From assembly GCF_900105055.1 (NCBI RefSeq), contig NZ_FNTA01000004.1, positions 1,302,001 to 1,366,000 on the forward strand: 64,000 bases of DNA, written 5' to 3'. Below are positions 1-8,201 of this stretch, piece after piece; positions within the stretch are counted from its first letter, which is position 1; every line of letters starts with the position of its first letter. This stretch comes from Amycolatopsis lurida. Lineage in GTDB: Bacteria > Actinomycetota > Actinomycetes > Mycobacteriales > Pseudonocardiaceae. A model generated the notes under the pieces. That model saw nothing but the letters and a program-made list of their open reading frames with translations. It ran no database searches and was not told the DNA's origin. A program made the translations under genes and the position numbers.

Positions 1-738
1 CAGCACGGTGCCGTCCCGCTTGAGCACCTCGAAGCGTTCGATGTCGGCCTTCTGCAACGCCGTCGAACCGGTGATGACGAGCGGAGCCGGGGAACCGGGC
101 ACGCCGTACCCCTTGGCCGGCACGCTCCAGTTGTTGACGACGTAGGCCTCCCCACCGTGGGAGTAGGCGAAAAGCTGGCAGGTCATCGGGCCGACGAGGC
201 CGCGCAGTTCGAGTTCGACGGCGCTGCCCCACTCCTTCTCCTGCACCGTGACCTCGGCGGCGACCGCGTTGCCCGCCTCGGACCAGCCGAACGGCGCGGC
301 GCCGCCGTCCGGGCCCGCCTCGCGTCCCCGCGACGACGACGGAGGCGGCACCACCGACGTGACGACGGTGGGCGCGGCCTGCGTCACGATCGGTTCACGG
401 TCGGTGAGCGAAAGGACGGTGACCGGACCGCCGACGACGAGCACGAGTACGGCGGCGGCCATCGCGAGCCGGATGATCTTGCGGCGACGGCCCGCCTTGG
501 CCGCGTCGGCGAGCAGCATCCGCAGCACCCGCGGGCCCGGCCCCTTGACGGGCGGATCCGGCCAGCTCTTCTTGACCATGTCGAGAATGTCGGGCAGGTG
601 GTACATCTCCACCAGTTCGACCTGACACTCGGGACACTCCAGCAGATGCGCTTCGAACCTGGCGTGATCCTCTTCGCCGAGGACGCCGAGCACGTAGGCG
701 GCGATGTCCGTGTGGACGGTTCCGGACACCTCGCTCAC
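1..738 (-). CDS. ZAS-type anti-sigma factor (RslA-like), 3' end cut by window
   Basis: Membrane anti-sigma factor, the likely partner of the sigma factor encoded immediately upstream. 246 codons are visible and the frame is still open at the window edge. The N-terminus carries HLLECPEC (about residues 29-36), an HxxxCxxC zinc-associated anti-sigma motif. A single membrane segment follows at about residues 82-103, then a Ser/Pro-rich linker and an extracytoplasmic domain. The GTG start overlaps the sigma stop as GTGA, so the two are translationally coupled. ZAS proteins often release their sigma factor on thiol oxidation; a redox signal here is inference, supported by the redox genes on the other side of the promoter region. 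Function confident, exact trigger unknown. Confidence 0.85.
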   Translation of the reverse strand, partial: MSEVSGTVHTDIAAYVLGVLGEEDHARFEAHLLECPECQVELVEMYHLPDILDMVKKSWPDPPVKGPGPRVLRMLLADAAKAGRRRKIIRLAMAAAVLVLVVGGPVTVLSLTDREPIVTQAAPTVVTSVVPPPSSSRGREAGPDGGAAPFGWSEAGNAVAAEVTVQEKEWGSAVELELRGLVGPMTCQLFAYSHGGEAYVVNNWSVPAKGYGVPGSPAPLVITGSTALQKADIERFEVLKRDGTVL

Positions 739-1295
739 CCCCGCTCCTGCAACGCCCTGCGCAACGCGCGCACAGCGTGGTGGATCCGCGATTTCACCGT
801 ACCCGGCGGCACCCCGAGCGTCGCCGCGACCTCGTTCACGGTGCGGTCACGAAGATAGGTCTGCTGAACGGCCTCGCGTTGTTCCGGGGAAAGATTGCGC
901 AGGGCCTCGTAAACGATCATGGCCGCGAGCGTCTTCTCCGATTCGTCCGGCACTCCGATCGAATCCGACTCCAGTTCCTCCACCTCTTGAGGGCGGGCGC
1001 TCCGGCTCCGCCAGCCGTCGATGACGATGCGCCTGGCCACGGTGAACAGCCAGGCGCGCAGCATTTCCGGCTGCCGGTCGAGTTTGCCGGCGTTGCGCCA
1101 CGCCTTGATGAGCGTCTCCTGGACCACGTCCTCGGCCCACTGGCGATCGTGGCCGGTCAGCTTCAGCACGAACGCCATCAGGCTGGACCCGAACTCCTGG
1201 TACAACGCCCTGATGAGGTCGTCATGCCCGTTCGACGCGGGTTCATGATCGACGATTGGCTGCAGTATCCGAGAGTGGCGTCCCACGCGGCACAT
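735..1295 (-). CDS. ECF RNA polymerase sigma factor, SigL-like
   Basis: Directs RNA polymerase to a small stress regulon. It is 186 aa, normal for a compact ECF factor. Region 2 is visible around DVVQETLIKAW and WLFTVARRIVIDGWR. Region 4 is visible around LSPEQREAVQQTYL and LGVPPGTVKSRIHHAVRALR. The overall pattern resembles Mycobacterium SigL, which also pairs with a ZAS anti-sigma factor. The ATG at 1295 has only a weak ribosome binding site, so a start some codons downstream is possible. It is divergent from the lipoprotein-to-ferredoxin-reductase operon (1545-5024), the most likely target besides itself. Confidence 0.9.
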   Translation of the reverse strand: MCRVGRHSRILQPIVDHEPASNGHDDLIRALYQEFGSSLMAFVLKLTGHDRQWAEDVVQETLIKAWRNAGKLDRQPEMLRAWLFTVARRIVIDGWRSRSARPQEVEELESDSIGVPDESEKTLAAMIVYEALRNLSPEQREAVQQTYLRDRTVNEVAATLGVPPGTVKSRIHHAVRALRRALQERG

Positions 1296-1356
1296 CTTTG
1301 TGGGCTCAGGGGCGATAAGTCCAGTACCAAAACCGGCTCGGGCCGGTTCTCCGAGC

Positions 1357-1407
1357 GCGGGAAAGTTTTTTGAACCGTTTCCCGCTCGTGACCGTATCCC
1401 CTACCGA
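1357..1407 (+). promoter_or_regulatory. Inverted repeat and candidate ECF promoter ahead of the redox operon
   Basis: gcgggaaa (1357-1364) is repeated inverted as tttcccgc (1378-1385). Starting inside it, gaacc (1372-1376), a 16-base spacer and cgtat resemble the GGAAC-N16/17-CGT pattern used by ECF sigma factors. The role is inferred from position between the divergent sigma gene and the operon. The rest of 1296-1544 shows no gene. Confidence 0.35.
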
Positions 1408-1544
1408 AGACCCCCGACCCGGCGCTGTCCCCCGCATCGCCGAATCCACTGTGGATCATGACTGTCCATAGTGGAATTGAACCTGCCTGCACACCATCTC
1501 CCCGCGGTGATGGCGTTCTCCTCTGCCCCGACAGGAGGATTTCC

Positions 1545-2105
1545 GTGAACCCCGTGTCACGCTCGGTCATACCTCTGACCCTCACCCTGGCCGCGGTCGC
1601 GCTGACCTCGGCCTGCACCACCGGTACCGCGGGACCGAACGGCACTCCGGGCACGGCCCCGGCCGCCGGAGCGGCGGAAATCCCGGGAATGCCCGACCCC
1701 TCGGCCGAACCGGCTCCCGGTGTCACGGCGGCGATCCTGTTCGACCTCGGCCCGATCGTCACCGACACCAATGGCTTCACGCTTTATCGCTACGACAAGG
1801 ACACGGTGAATCCGCCCAAGTCGACGTGCACCGAAACCTGTTCGCGGACCTGGATTCCCGCCAAGGCAGGCGGCGATCTCGTGGTCACCGGGATCGATCG
1901 CGCCCTGGTCGGCAGCGTGACCAGGGACGACGGCACCGAGCAGGTCACGCTCGCGGGCTGGCCGCTCTACCGCAACGCCGGCGACGCGATGCCCGGCAAC
2001 ACCGGCGGGCAAGGCGTCGACGGCGCGTGGTTCCCCGCCAAACCGGACGGCACGAAAGTGCTGCTCACCGCGGACACCTGGCAGGCCGATGACCTCGGCA
2101 TCTGA
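1545..2105 (+). CDS. Secreted lipoprotein with two Lipoprotein_15-type repeats
   Basis: Predicted surface lipoprotein of 186 aa. The GTG at 1545 is chosen because aggagg lies 8 bases upstream and a hydrophobic signal peptide starts directly after it; an upstream ATG at 1458 gives an unlikely N-terminus. A lipobox-like TSAC places the lipid-bearing cysteine near residue 24. Two copies of the secreted-repeat motif follow: one around TNGFTLYRYDKDT...CTETCSRTW and a second around LAGWPLYRNAGD...VDGAWF. This family (PF03640-like) has no established biochemical function. It begins an operon with DUF4142, cytochrome, ferredoxin and reductase genes, which suggests a role outside the membrane in a redox chain. 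Confidence 0.85.
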   Translation: MNPVSRSVIPLTLTLAAVALTSACTTGTAGPNGTPGTAPAAGAAEIPGMPDPSAEPAPGVTAAILFDLGPIVTDTNGFTLYRYDKDTVNPPKSTCTETCSRTWIPAKAGGDLVVTGIDRALVGSVTRDDGTEQVTLAGWPLYRNAGDAMPGNTGGQGVDGAWFPAKPDGTKVLLTADTWQADDLGI

Positions 2106-2856
2106 CCTCCCCAGACCCGTCCGCCCGCTGCTCGTCCTGCTGATCGCGGCCGCCGTGAGCCTGTTCGGCCCCATCGGCGACGCGCACGCCCAAGAACTCT
2201 CCGCGGCGGACAAGAACCTGATCGTCAACGTCAAACTGGCCGGACTGTGGGAAATGCCCGCCGGGATGTGGGCGCAGGAACGCGGAAAGAGCCAGCGGAC
2301 CCGCGAAGTCGGCCGGACGCTGATGATCGACCACGGCAGGCTCGACACCGCGACGCACGCCGTCGCCGACAGGTTCGGCATCACCCTGCCGTCCGAGCCC
2401 TCGGATCAGCAGTCCGCGTGGCTCGGCGAGATGAAGACCGCCCGGGACGACAGCGAATTCGACCGTGTCTTCGCCAACCGCCTCCGGTACGCGCACGGGA
2501 TCCTGTTCCCCGTCATCGCCCAGGTCAGGGCCGGTACCCGCAACGACGTCGTCCGCGACTACGCCACCACGGCCAACCAGGCGGTGCTGCGACATATGAC
2601 CCTGCTGGAGAGCACCGGCGTCGTCGACCAGTCCCTGCTGCCGGAAGCCCCGGTGCCGCAGTCGAATTCGGCCAACGCCGCGATGGACGTCGGCTTCGGC
2701 GACCTCGCGCTCGGCCTGCTGCTCGCGGTGGTGCTCGGCGGCGGACTGTTCGTGGCCCTCCGGGCCCTGCGCAGCAAGAACACGCGGACCCGCGAACGCG
2801 CGGCCGCCACCGAACCGGATCCGGTTCCCAGTGCCCCAGGAGAGATCAATGTATGA
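2089..2856 (+). CDS. DUF4142 exported, membrane-anchored protein
   Basis: 255 aa. A signal peptide occupies residues 1-34 (probable cleavage after DAHA), a helical DUF4142 domain spans about 37-182, and a second hydrophobic segment at about 206-226 is followed by a basic tail. The bulk should therefore face outside with the C-terminus inside. DUF4142 belongs to the ferritin-like helical-bundle clan; the biochemical role is unknown. The start overlaps the lipoprotein gene by 17 bases and the end overlaps the cytochrome gene by 8, indicating tight co-translation. Whether it binds metal cannot be decided from the sequence; several His residues (82, 90, 136, 169) are available. Confidence 0.85.
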   Translation: MTSASDLPRPVRPLLVLLIAAAVSLFGPIGDAHAQELSAADKNLIVNVKLAGLWEMPAGMWAQERGKSQRTREVGRTLMIDHGRLDTATHAVADRFGITLPSEPSDQQSAWLGEMKTARDDSEFDRVFANRLRYAHGILFPVIAQVRAGTRNDVVRDYATTANQAVLRHMTLLESTGVVDQSLLPEAPVPQSNSANAAMDVGFGDLALGLLLAVVLGGGLFVALRALRSKNTRTRERAAATEPDPVPSAPGEINV

Positions 2857-3454
2857 CCAGTGGTCCGAGGTGGTGATCGTGCTGACCCAGAAATCGGACA
2901 CCGACTCCGGCATCAAGGGCATGGCGCAGACTTCAGCCCGGATCTCGTACGGCTTCATGTGCCTCACCCTGTGCTGGGGCGTGTTCACCGCGACCGGCTG
3001 GATCAAGTCGCTGACCGGGCGGAAGGCACTGCGCAGCTCGCATATGGTGCTCGGCATCCTGACGTTGTCGTTCGGTGTCGTGCACGCGATGTCGTTCCTG
3101 TTCCTGCCCGACGGTTTCACCCTGGCGCAGGTCACGATCCCGCTCTTGCCGGGCACCCTGGCGCGGCACGAGCTCGGCGTCATCGGGCTCGAGGTGATGA
3201 TCGCGGTCGCGCTGACCGGCGGGATCAGCCGGTTCAGCTCCTACCGCCGCTTTCTGTGGATCCACCGGCTCGCCTATCCGGCGGTCGCGATCACCGCGCT
3301 GCACGCGTTCTTCGGTGCCATGGCCAACGGGCATCTCGGCCTGCTGTGGTTCGGCGGGATCACGCTGCTGGTCCCCGCGGTGCTGCTGACCGCGCTGCGG
3401 TTCACGCCGACCCGGTACCTGGAGCGGCTGGGCCTGGTCGAAGAGCTGGTCTGA
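2849..3454 (+). CDS. Ferric-reductase-like cytochrome b membrane protein
   Basis: 201 aa integral membrane protein of the ferric reductase-like transmembrane type. The ATG at 2849 is preferred over an upstream start because aggagag lies just before it. Two pairs of histidines sit on hydrophobic helices, H65/H79 and H139/H152 (spacing 13-14), the usual arrangement for ligating haems b across the membrane. No flavin or NADPH domain is fused, so electrons must come from another protein. The next two genes, a ferredoxin and its reductase, are the obvious donors. Electron acceptor unknown; possibilities are the upstream DUF4142 protein, the lipoprotein, or an external metal or quinone. Confidence 0.85.
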   Translation: MYDQWSEVVIVLTQKSDTDSGIKGMAQTSARISYGFMCLTLCWGVFTATGWIKSLTGRKALRSSHMVLGILTLSFGVVHAMSFLFLPDGFTLAQVTIPLLPGTLARHELGVIGLEVMIAVALTGGISRFSSYRRFLWIHRLAYPAVAITALHAFFGAMANGHLGLLWFGGITLLVPAVLLTALRFTPTRYLERLGLVEELV

Positions 3455-3472
3455 CGACTTGGAGAACGAACA

Positions 3473-3709
3473 ATGATCTTCGGAAGCATCCGGCGCGGCA
3501 CCCGCGTCAGCGTCGACAACGAGCGGTGCGAGATCTTCGGCTTCTGCGAGATGGAGGCGCCGTCCACGTTCAAGATCGGCCCGGACGGCAAGCTCCGCAT
3601 CCGCCGGATGGTCGACCGGGACGGTCTCGACCAGGCCATCTCCGCCGCTCGGCTCTGCCCGAAACAGGCCATCAGAGTCAAGGGAGAAGGAGCGTACGAC
3701 GATGAGTGA
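3473..3709 (+). CDS. Small 3Fe-4S-type ferredoxin
   Basis: 78 aa soluble ferredoxin of the single-cluster actinobacterial type. Three cysteines are visible, C19, C25 and C62 (followed by Pro63). The position that would hold a fourth cysteine, between C19 and C25, is not Cys, which points to a [3Fe-4S] cluster. Such ferredoxins often serve cytochromes P450; no P450 gene lies in this window, and the neighbours suggest delivery to the membrane cytochrome upstream. The end overlaps the reductase gene by 8 bases. Confidence 0.88.
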   Translation: MIFGSIRRGTRVSVDNERCEIFGFCEMEAPSTFKIGPDGKLRIRRMVDRDGLDQAISAARLCPKQAIRVKGEGAYDDE

Positions 3710-5024
3710 CGGAGATCGGATCGTCATCGTCGGCGCGGGCGTCGCCGGCCTCCGCTCGGCGGAACGGTTGCGGGAACTCGGGTTCGACGGCGAAATCGTG
3801 CTGGTCGGCGACGAGCCGCGCAAGCCCTACCACCGGCCGATGGTGTCGAAGGAGCTCATCACCGGCGGGGTGAAACCGGTGGCGGCGAGCCTGGAGCCCT
3901 ACGTCGATCTGGACGTCCATTGGCGGCTGGGCACCCGTGCGACCTGGCTCGACAGCAAGGAGCGCACCGTCCACCTGCCGGGTGGCGAATCCCTTTGGTA
4001 CGACGGATTGATCATCGCGACCGGCGTCTACCCCCGGCATCTTCCCGGCTCGCCGCGCCACGATCCCCGGGTCCGTGTGCTGCGCACCGTGGAGGATTCA
4101 CTGGCCGTCCGGCGGGCGCTGGGGAACAGCACCAAGTCCGTCGTGGTGATCGGCAGCGGCCTGATCGGGAACGAGTTCGCCGCGTCGATGCGGTACATGG
4201 GCCGGGACGTCACGCTCATCGGCCACGCGAAGGCGCCTTTGCACCGCTTCGGGGAGCGGATCGCGTCTGCGCTCACCAAGGAACACCACCACCATCGCGC
4301 CAAGCTGGCGATGAACACCGAGGTGCGGAACTGGATCAGCACCAAGGAGACGGTCGGGCTGCACCTCACCAACAACCAATTCCTGGTGGCCAGCTGCGTG
4401 GTGCTCTCGATCGGCAGCGTGCCCGCCGTGGACTGGCTGCGCGGCTCGGAGCTGACCATCGACGACGGCGTGCTGTGCGAATCGACCCTGTTCGCCGTCG
4501 GGGCGGAAGACGTCGTGGTCGCCGGCGACGTCGCGAAATGGCCGAACCTGCGGATCGATGAGACCCCGCGCCGGGTCGAGCACTGGATGAACGGCGTCGA
4601 ATCCGGGCGCGCGGCGGCGGAAAGCCTCATGCTGGGCCGTGGCAACGCACGGCCGTACACGCCGCTCCCCCGAGCCTGGTCGTCCCTGTACGACGCGCGG
4701 TTGCAGACCGTCGGGATGCCGTCGCTGGGCAAGGACACGATCGAACTCTCCGACGGGGTCACCGGATTCGTCCGCGACGGCAGGCTGATCGGCGCGGCGG
4801 GCTGGGACCGGCCGAAGGCGATGATCCACTGGACCGCCGAACTCGACCGGCGGCTGCCGGTGCCCGAGCCGGTGTTCCCCGCCCCCGCCGCCCCTTCGTT
4901 CGCGGCGACGCCGATCGGGGAGGACATCCTGGCCCCGTTCGAGCGGGACTTCCTGTCCGAGACGCCGACCGAGGCCGTCCCCGCGCCGGAAAGGATGCCC
5001 TGGGCTCGCGTTCCCGCCGGGTGA
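3702..5024 (+). CDS. FAD-dependent ferredoxin reductase
   Basis: 440 aa NAD(P)H:ferredoxin oxidoreductase of the pyridine nucleotide-disulfide family (rubredoxin/ferredoxin reductase type). The FAD-binding GAGVAG is at residues 11-16. A second dinucleotide-binding fold appears at GSGLIG near residue 150. The late FAD motif, VVVAGDVAKWP, is near residue 270, followed by the family C-terminal domain. A proline-rich tail of about 40 residues extends past the domain. It would take electrons from NAD(P)H and reduce the ferredoxin encoded directly upstream. Last gene of the operon; a strong hairpin lies 170 bases downstream. Confidence 0.9.
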   Translation: MSDGDRIVIVGAGVAGLRSAERLRELGFDGEIVLVGDEPRKPYHRPMVSKELITGGVKPVAASLEPYVDLDVHWRLGTRATWLDSKERTVHLPGGESLWYDGLIIATGVYPRHLPGSPRHDPRVRVLRTVEDSLAVRRALGNSTKSVVVIGSGLIGNEFAASMRYMGRDVTLIGHAKAPLHRFGERIASALTKEHHHHRAKLAMNTEVRNWISTKETVGLHLTNNQFLVASCVVLSIGSVPAVDWLRGSELTIDDGVLCESTLFAVGAEDVVVAGDVAKWPNLRIDETPRRVEHWMNGVESGRAAAESLMLGRGNARPYTPLPRAWSSLYDARLQTVGMPSLGKDTIELSDGVTGFVRDGRLIGAAGWDRPKAMIHWTAELDRRLPVPEPVFPAPAAPSFAATPIGEDILAPFERDFLSETPTEAVPAPERMPWARVPAG

Positions 5025-5195
5025 CCCGGGATCGCGAACGGACCGGGGCCGCGCGCGGCGGCCGCGGTCCCTCAGGTGGCGGTGGGTAGCCGGGCCTCCG
5101 CACCCACCGCCACCCCTTGGGGACGCCGGGAGGTACCGGGACCGACGGTGATTCGGGCTCCGCCGGGTACTGGCCTCCGGGCTCCCCGCTTCCGG

Positions 5196-5236
5196 TCGGG
5201 GCCCTTCCAGGCCTGACTCACCTGGAAGGGCCCCGA
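5196..5236. terminator. Perfect 16-bp hairpin between convergent genes
   Basis: tcggggcccttccagg (5196-5211) is exactly inverted at 5221-5236, with a 9-base loop. No T-tract follows on either strand. It lies between the 3' ends of the ferredoxin reductase and the HxlR gene, so a two-way terminator is likely. The stretch 5025-5402 has no gene; it holds this hairpin and the repeat cluster after it. Confidence 0.7.
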
Positions 5237-5259
5237 TCCATGCACTGAGTATCGCCCCG

Positions 5260-5373
5260 CTCCGCGTGTTCGAAGGCGGAACTCGCGTGCTCGAAGGCGT
5301 ATCTCGCGTGCTTGGAGGCGGAACACACGAGTTACGCCTTCAAGCACGCGAGTTACGGCTCTGATCACGCGAG
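5260..5373. repeat. Cluster of five ~21-bp repeats, three direct and two inverted
   Basis: Units with the core ctcgcgtg followed by a degenerate t(t/c)gaaggcg lie at 5260-5281, 5282-5302 and 5303-5323 on the + strand. Inverted copies lie at about 5328-5352 and 5350-5373. They are close but not identical. The array is intergenic; no coding potential is evident. It could be a small interspersed repeat family of this genus. Confidence 0.6.
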
Positions 5374-5402
5374 ATCGCCCTTCCGCACGAAGGCGGCACG
5401 GT

Positions 5403-5855
5403 TCACGAGGACGGCACCTTCACGACCACGGTGTCCTCCGGCCCGACGACACGTCCGTCCGAGGCCCGGATCTCCAGCTCTCGCAACGAAAGCCCGCCGT
5501 CGCGGTCCACCAGTTCCGAACGCGGCTCGCCCTCGGCGAAGAAATGCGCCTCCCCCCATTGCCGCAGCGCGACGATCACCGGGAACAGATCCCGTCCCTT
5601 CGGCGTCAGGACGTACTCGCTGTACGTGCTTCCGTCCGAAGCCGGGACCATGTCGAGCACGCCGTGTCCCACGAGCGCCCGCAGCCTCGCGGACAGGATG
5701 TTCTTCGCGACGCCGAGGCTGCGCTGGAACTCCCCGAAGCGGCGGACGCCGTCGAAGGCGTCGCGCACGATCAGGAGTGACCACCAGTCGCCGATCGTGT
5801 CGACCGAGCGCGCCACCGGGCACGAAGCTTCGTCGAACGTCGTCCGCTTCACCAT
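5403..5855 (-). CDS. HxlR-family winged-helix regulator
   Basis: 150 aa DNA-binding protein. The N-terminal SCPVARS (Cys12) and GDWWSLLIVRDAFDG motifs, followed by FGEFQRSLGVAKNILSARL, are typical of HxlR. In several members the early cysteine senses electrophiles or oxidants; this is family knowledge. The protein is longer than the minimal HxlR domain by a short C-terminal extension. It is divergent from an MFS transporter 69 bases away, with two similar 17-bp sites between them, so it probably controls that transporter and itself. Confidence 0.88.
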   Translation of the reverse strand: MVKRTTFDEASCPVARSVDTIGDWWSLLIVRDAFDGVRRFGEFQRSLGVAKNILSARLRALVGHGVLDMVPASDGSTYSEYVLTPKGRDLFPVIVALRQWGEAHFFAEGEPRSELVDRDGGLSLRELEIRASDGRVVGPEDTVVVKVPSS

Positions 5856-5910
5856 GGTTGCATCTTACAACCGCAGTGCTCTACCGTCCCAGTGGTAGCA
5901 ACTTGAAACC
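5856..5910. promoter_or_regulatory. Two HxlR operator candidates
   Basis: ggttgcatcttacaacc at 5856-5872 and ggtagcaacttgaaacc at 5894-5910 match at 13 of 17 positions. The first is a ggttg-N7-caacc inverted repeat. They fill the region between the HxlR and MFS start codons. Confidence 0.6.
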
Positions 5911-5923
5911 ATCTGGAGGGTTC

Positions 5924-7066
5924 GTGCACCGCGGTGTCGTCCTGTTGTTCGCCGTGGCCGCCGGGACGGCCGTCGCCACGATCTACTTCGCCCAGCCGTT
6001 GCTGGTCACGATGGGCGCCGATCTCGGCATCGCCACGTCGACCGTCGGTGGCATCGTCACCCTCACGCAGCTCGGCTACGGCCTCGGCCTGTTCCTGCTG
6101 GTCCCGCTCGGCGACCTGCTCGACCGGCGACGGCTCGTCACCGGCCAGCTGGTCCTGCTGGCGATCGCCGAACTCGTCGCCGCGACGGCCGCGAACGGGG
6201 TGGTGCTGTTCGCCGGGATGGCGGCGATCGGCGTGCTCGCGGTCGTCACGCAGCTCCTGGTCGCGTTCGCCGCGTCGCTGGCGGAGCCCGCCGAACGCGG
6301 ACGCGTGGTCGGCCTCGTGACGACCGGCGTCGTCCTCGGGATCCTGCTGGCGCGCACGGTGTCCGGCACGCTGGCCGATCTCGCGGGCTGGCGCGCGGTG
6401 TACGTCGTGTCCGCGGTCGTGACCGCGCTGATCGCGATCGTGCTGTACCGCGTACTTCCCGCCACGGCCCCGGGAAAGGTCATGAACTACGGGCGGCTGC
6501 TGCGTTCGACGTGGTCACTTTTCGCCGAGGAGCCCGTCTTCCGGACGCGCGGCACGCTCGCACTGCTGATCTTCGCCGCGTTCGGCACCTTGTGGAGTTC
6601 GGTCGCCCTGCCGCTCAGCGAGGACGGCCTGTCGCATACCGCCATCGGCGCGTTCGGGCTGGCCGGGGCCGCGGGCGCGCTGGCGGCGGCACCCGCCGGA
6701 CGGCTCGCCGATCGCGGCCGCGCGCGGTGGACGACCGGCCTCGCCCTCGGCCTGCTCCTGCTTTCCTGGATACCGCTGGGTTTCACCCGCTCGTCACTGT
6801 GGGCGCTTGCGGCGGGCGCGATCCTGCTCGACCTCGCCGTCCAGGCCGTGCACGTCACGAGCCAGACCCTGATCTATCCGCTCCGGCCGGACGCCGGGAG
6901 CAGGCTGATCGGCGGGTACATGATCTTCTACTCCGTCGGCAGCGGCCTGGGCGCCATCGGCTCGACCGCCGTCTACGCCGCCGCCGGCTGGACGGGCGTC
7001 TGTCTCCTCGGCGCGACGTTCAGCGCGGCGGCGCTCGCGGTGTGGAGTGTCAGAGACGCTCGATGA
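5924..7066 (+). CDS. MFS efflux transporter
   Basis: 380 aa, about 12 predicted membrane segments, with the MFS signature GDLLDRRRLV between helices 2 and 3. The GTG at 5924 has a ggagg site 8 bases upstream; the open frame continues far upstream but only through the repeats. Substrate unknown; the family includes drug and metabolite exporters. Regulation by the divergent HxlR protein is likely. The 3' end overlaps fadA6 of the opposite strand by 17 bases, and no hairpin separates them. Confidence 0.88.
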   Translation: MHRGVVLLFAVAAGTAVATIYFAQPLLVTMGADLGIATSTVGGIVTLTQLGYGLGLFLLVPLGDLLDRRRLVTGQLVLLAIAELVAATAANGVVLFAGMAAIGVLAVVTQLLVAFAASLAEPAERGRVVGLVTTGVVLGILLARTVSGTLADLAGWRAVYVVSAVVTALIAIVLYRVLPATAPGKVMNYGRLLRSTWSLFAEEPVFRTRGTLALLIFAAFGTLWSSVALPLSEDGLSHTAIGAFGLAGAAGALAAAPAGRLADRGRARWTTGLALGLLLLSWIPLGFTRSSLWALAAGAILLDLAVQAVHVTSQTLIYPLRPDAGSRLIGGYMIFYSVGSGLGAIGSTAVYAAAGWTGVCLLGATFSAAALAVWSVRDAR

Positions 7067-8201
7067 TCGTGAGGTTCGCCGTTCCGCCGCCCTCGCACAT
7101 CGTCTGCAACCCGTAGCGCCCGCCTCGTCGCTCCAGTTCGTGCAGCAGCGTCGCGAACAGTTTCGTCCCGGTCGCCCCGATGGGATGGCCGAGCGCGATC
7201 CCGCCGCCGTTGACGTTGACGCGGTCCGGATCGGCGCCCGTCTCCTCGATCCACGCCAGGACGACACTCGCGAACGCCTCGTTGACCTCGAACAGGTCGA
7301 TGTCGTCGATGCTCAGCCCGGTCTTCCGCAGCGCGTGCGCGGTCGCCGGGATGGGCCCGGTCAGCATCCACACCGGATCGGCCGCCCGCACGGAAAGATG
7401 ATGGATCCTGGCGCGCGGGGTCAGGCCGTGCTCCTCGACGAACTTCTCCGACGCGATGAGCGTCGCGCTGGCGCCGTCCGAGATCTGGCTGGCCACGGCC
7501 GCGGTGATCCGCGAACCCTCGCTCAGCGGTTTCAGCCCCGCCATCCGTGCCAAAGTGGTGTCGCGCCTGGGCCCCTCGTCCAGGGCGGCACCGGCGAACG
7601 GTGCGGTCTCGGCGGCGAACCGGCCTTCGTCGATGGCCGCGATCGCCCGCTGATGACTGCGGAAGGCGTACTCCTCCATCGCCTCACGGGTCAGGTCCCA
7701 GTGTTCGGCGATCATGTCGGCACTGCGGAACTGCGACACCTCGACGCTGCCGTACCGCTCCTGCCAGCCCTTCGAGCCGGAGAAGGGATCATCGAAGCCG
7801 AACTCGCGTCCGGCCAGCATCGCCGCGCTGATCGGGATGGCGCTCATGTTCTGCACACCGCCGGCGAGGACGAGGTCCATCGTCCCGGACAGCACCGCCT
7901 GCGCGGCGAAATGCACGGCCTGCTGACTCGAACCGCACTGCCGGTCGATCGTCACGCCCGGCACGTGATGCCCGAAGCCCGCCGCGAGCCACGCCGTGCG
8001 CGCGATGTTCCCGGACTGCGGGCCGAGCGTGTCGCAGCAGCCGAGGATGACGTCGTCGACCAGGTCGGCCTCGACACCGGTCCGCTCGACCACGGCCTGG
8101 ATGACGTGCGCGCCGAGGTCGGCCGGATGGACACTGCTGAGCGCTCCCCCGCGTTTGCCGATCGGGGTCCGGACCGCGTCCAGAACGTAGGCTTCAGCCA
8201 C
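7050..8201 (-). CDS. fadA6: Steroid-pathway thiolase FadA6
   Basis: 383 aa thiolase very close in sequence pattern to Mycobacterium tuberculosis FadA6. The catalytic Cys89 is in DRQCGSSQQ. The second-half motifs are NEAFASV, GHPIGATG and the terminal Cys in CEGGG. It cleaves a beta-keto-acyl-CoA late in degradation of the C and D rings of the steroid nucleus, releasing acetyl-CoA. The start overlaps the end of kstR2 by 8 bases. Last gene of the leftward operon fadE30-ipdF-kstR2-fadA6. Confidence 0.93.
   Translation of the reverse strand: MAEAYVLDAVRTPIGKRGGALSSVHPADLGAHVIQAVVERTGVEADLVDDVILGCCDTLGPQSGNIARTAWLAAGFGHHVPGVTIDRQCGSSQQAVHFAAQAVLSGTMDLVLAGGVQNMSAIPISAAMLAGREFGFDDPFSGSKGWQERYGSVEVSQFRSADMIAEHWDLTREAMEEYAFRSHQRAIAAIDEGRFAAETAPFAGAALDEGPRRDTTLARMAGLKPLSEGSRITAAVASQISDGASATLIASEKFVEEHGLTPRARIHHLSVRAADPVWMLTGPIPATAHALRKTGLSIDDIDLFEVNEAFASVVLAWIEETGADPDRVNVNGGGIALGHPIGATGTKLFATLLHELERRGGRYGLQTMCEGGGTANLTIIERL

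Noticed and set aside
5260..5373. CRISPR array
   Set aside because: Units are contiguous, degenerate and partly inverted, without spacers, and no cas gene is present.
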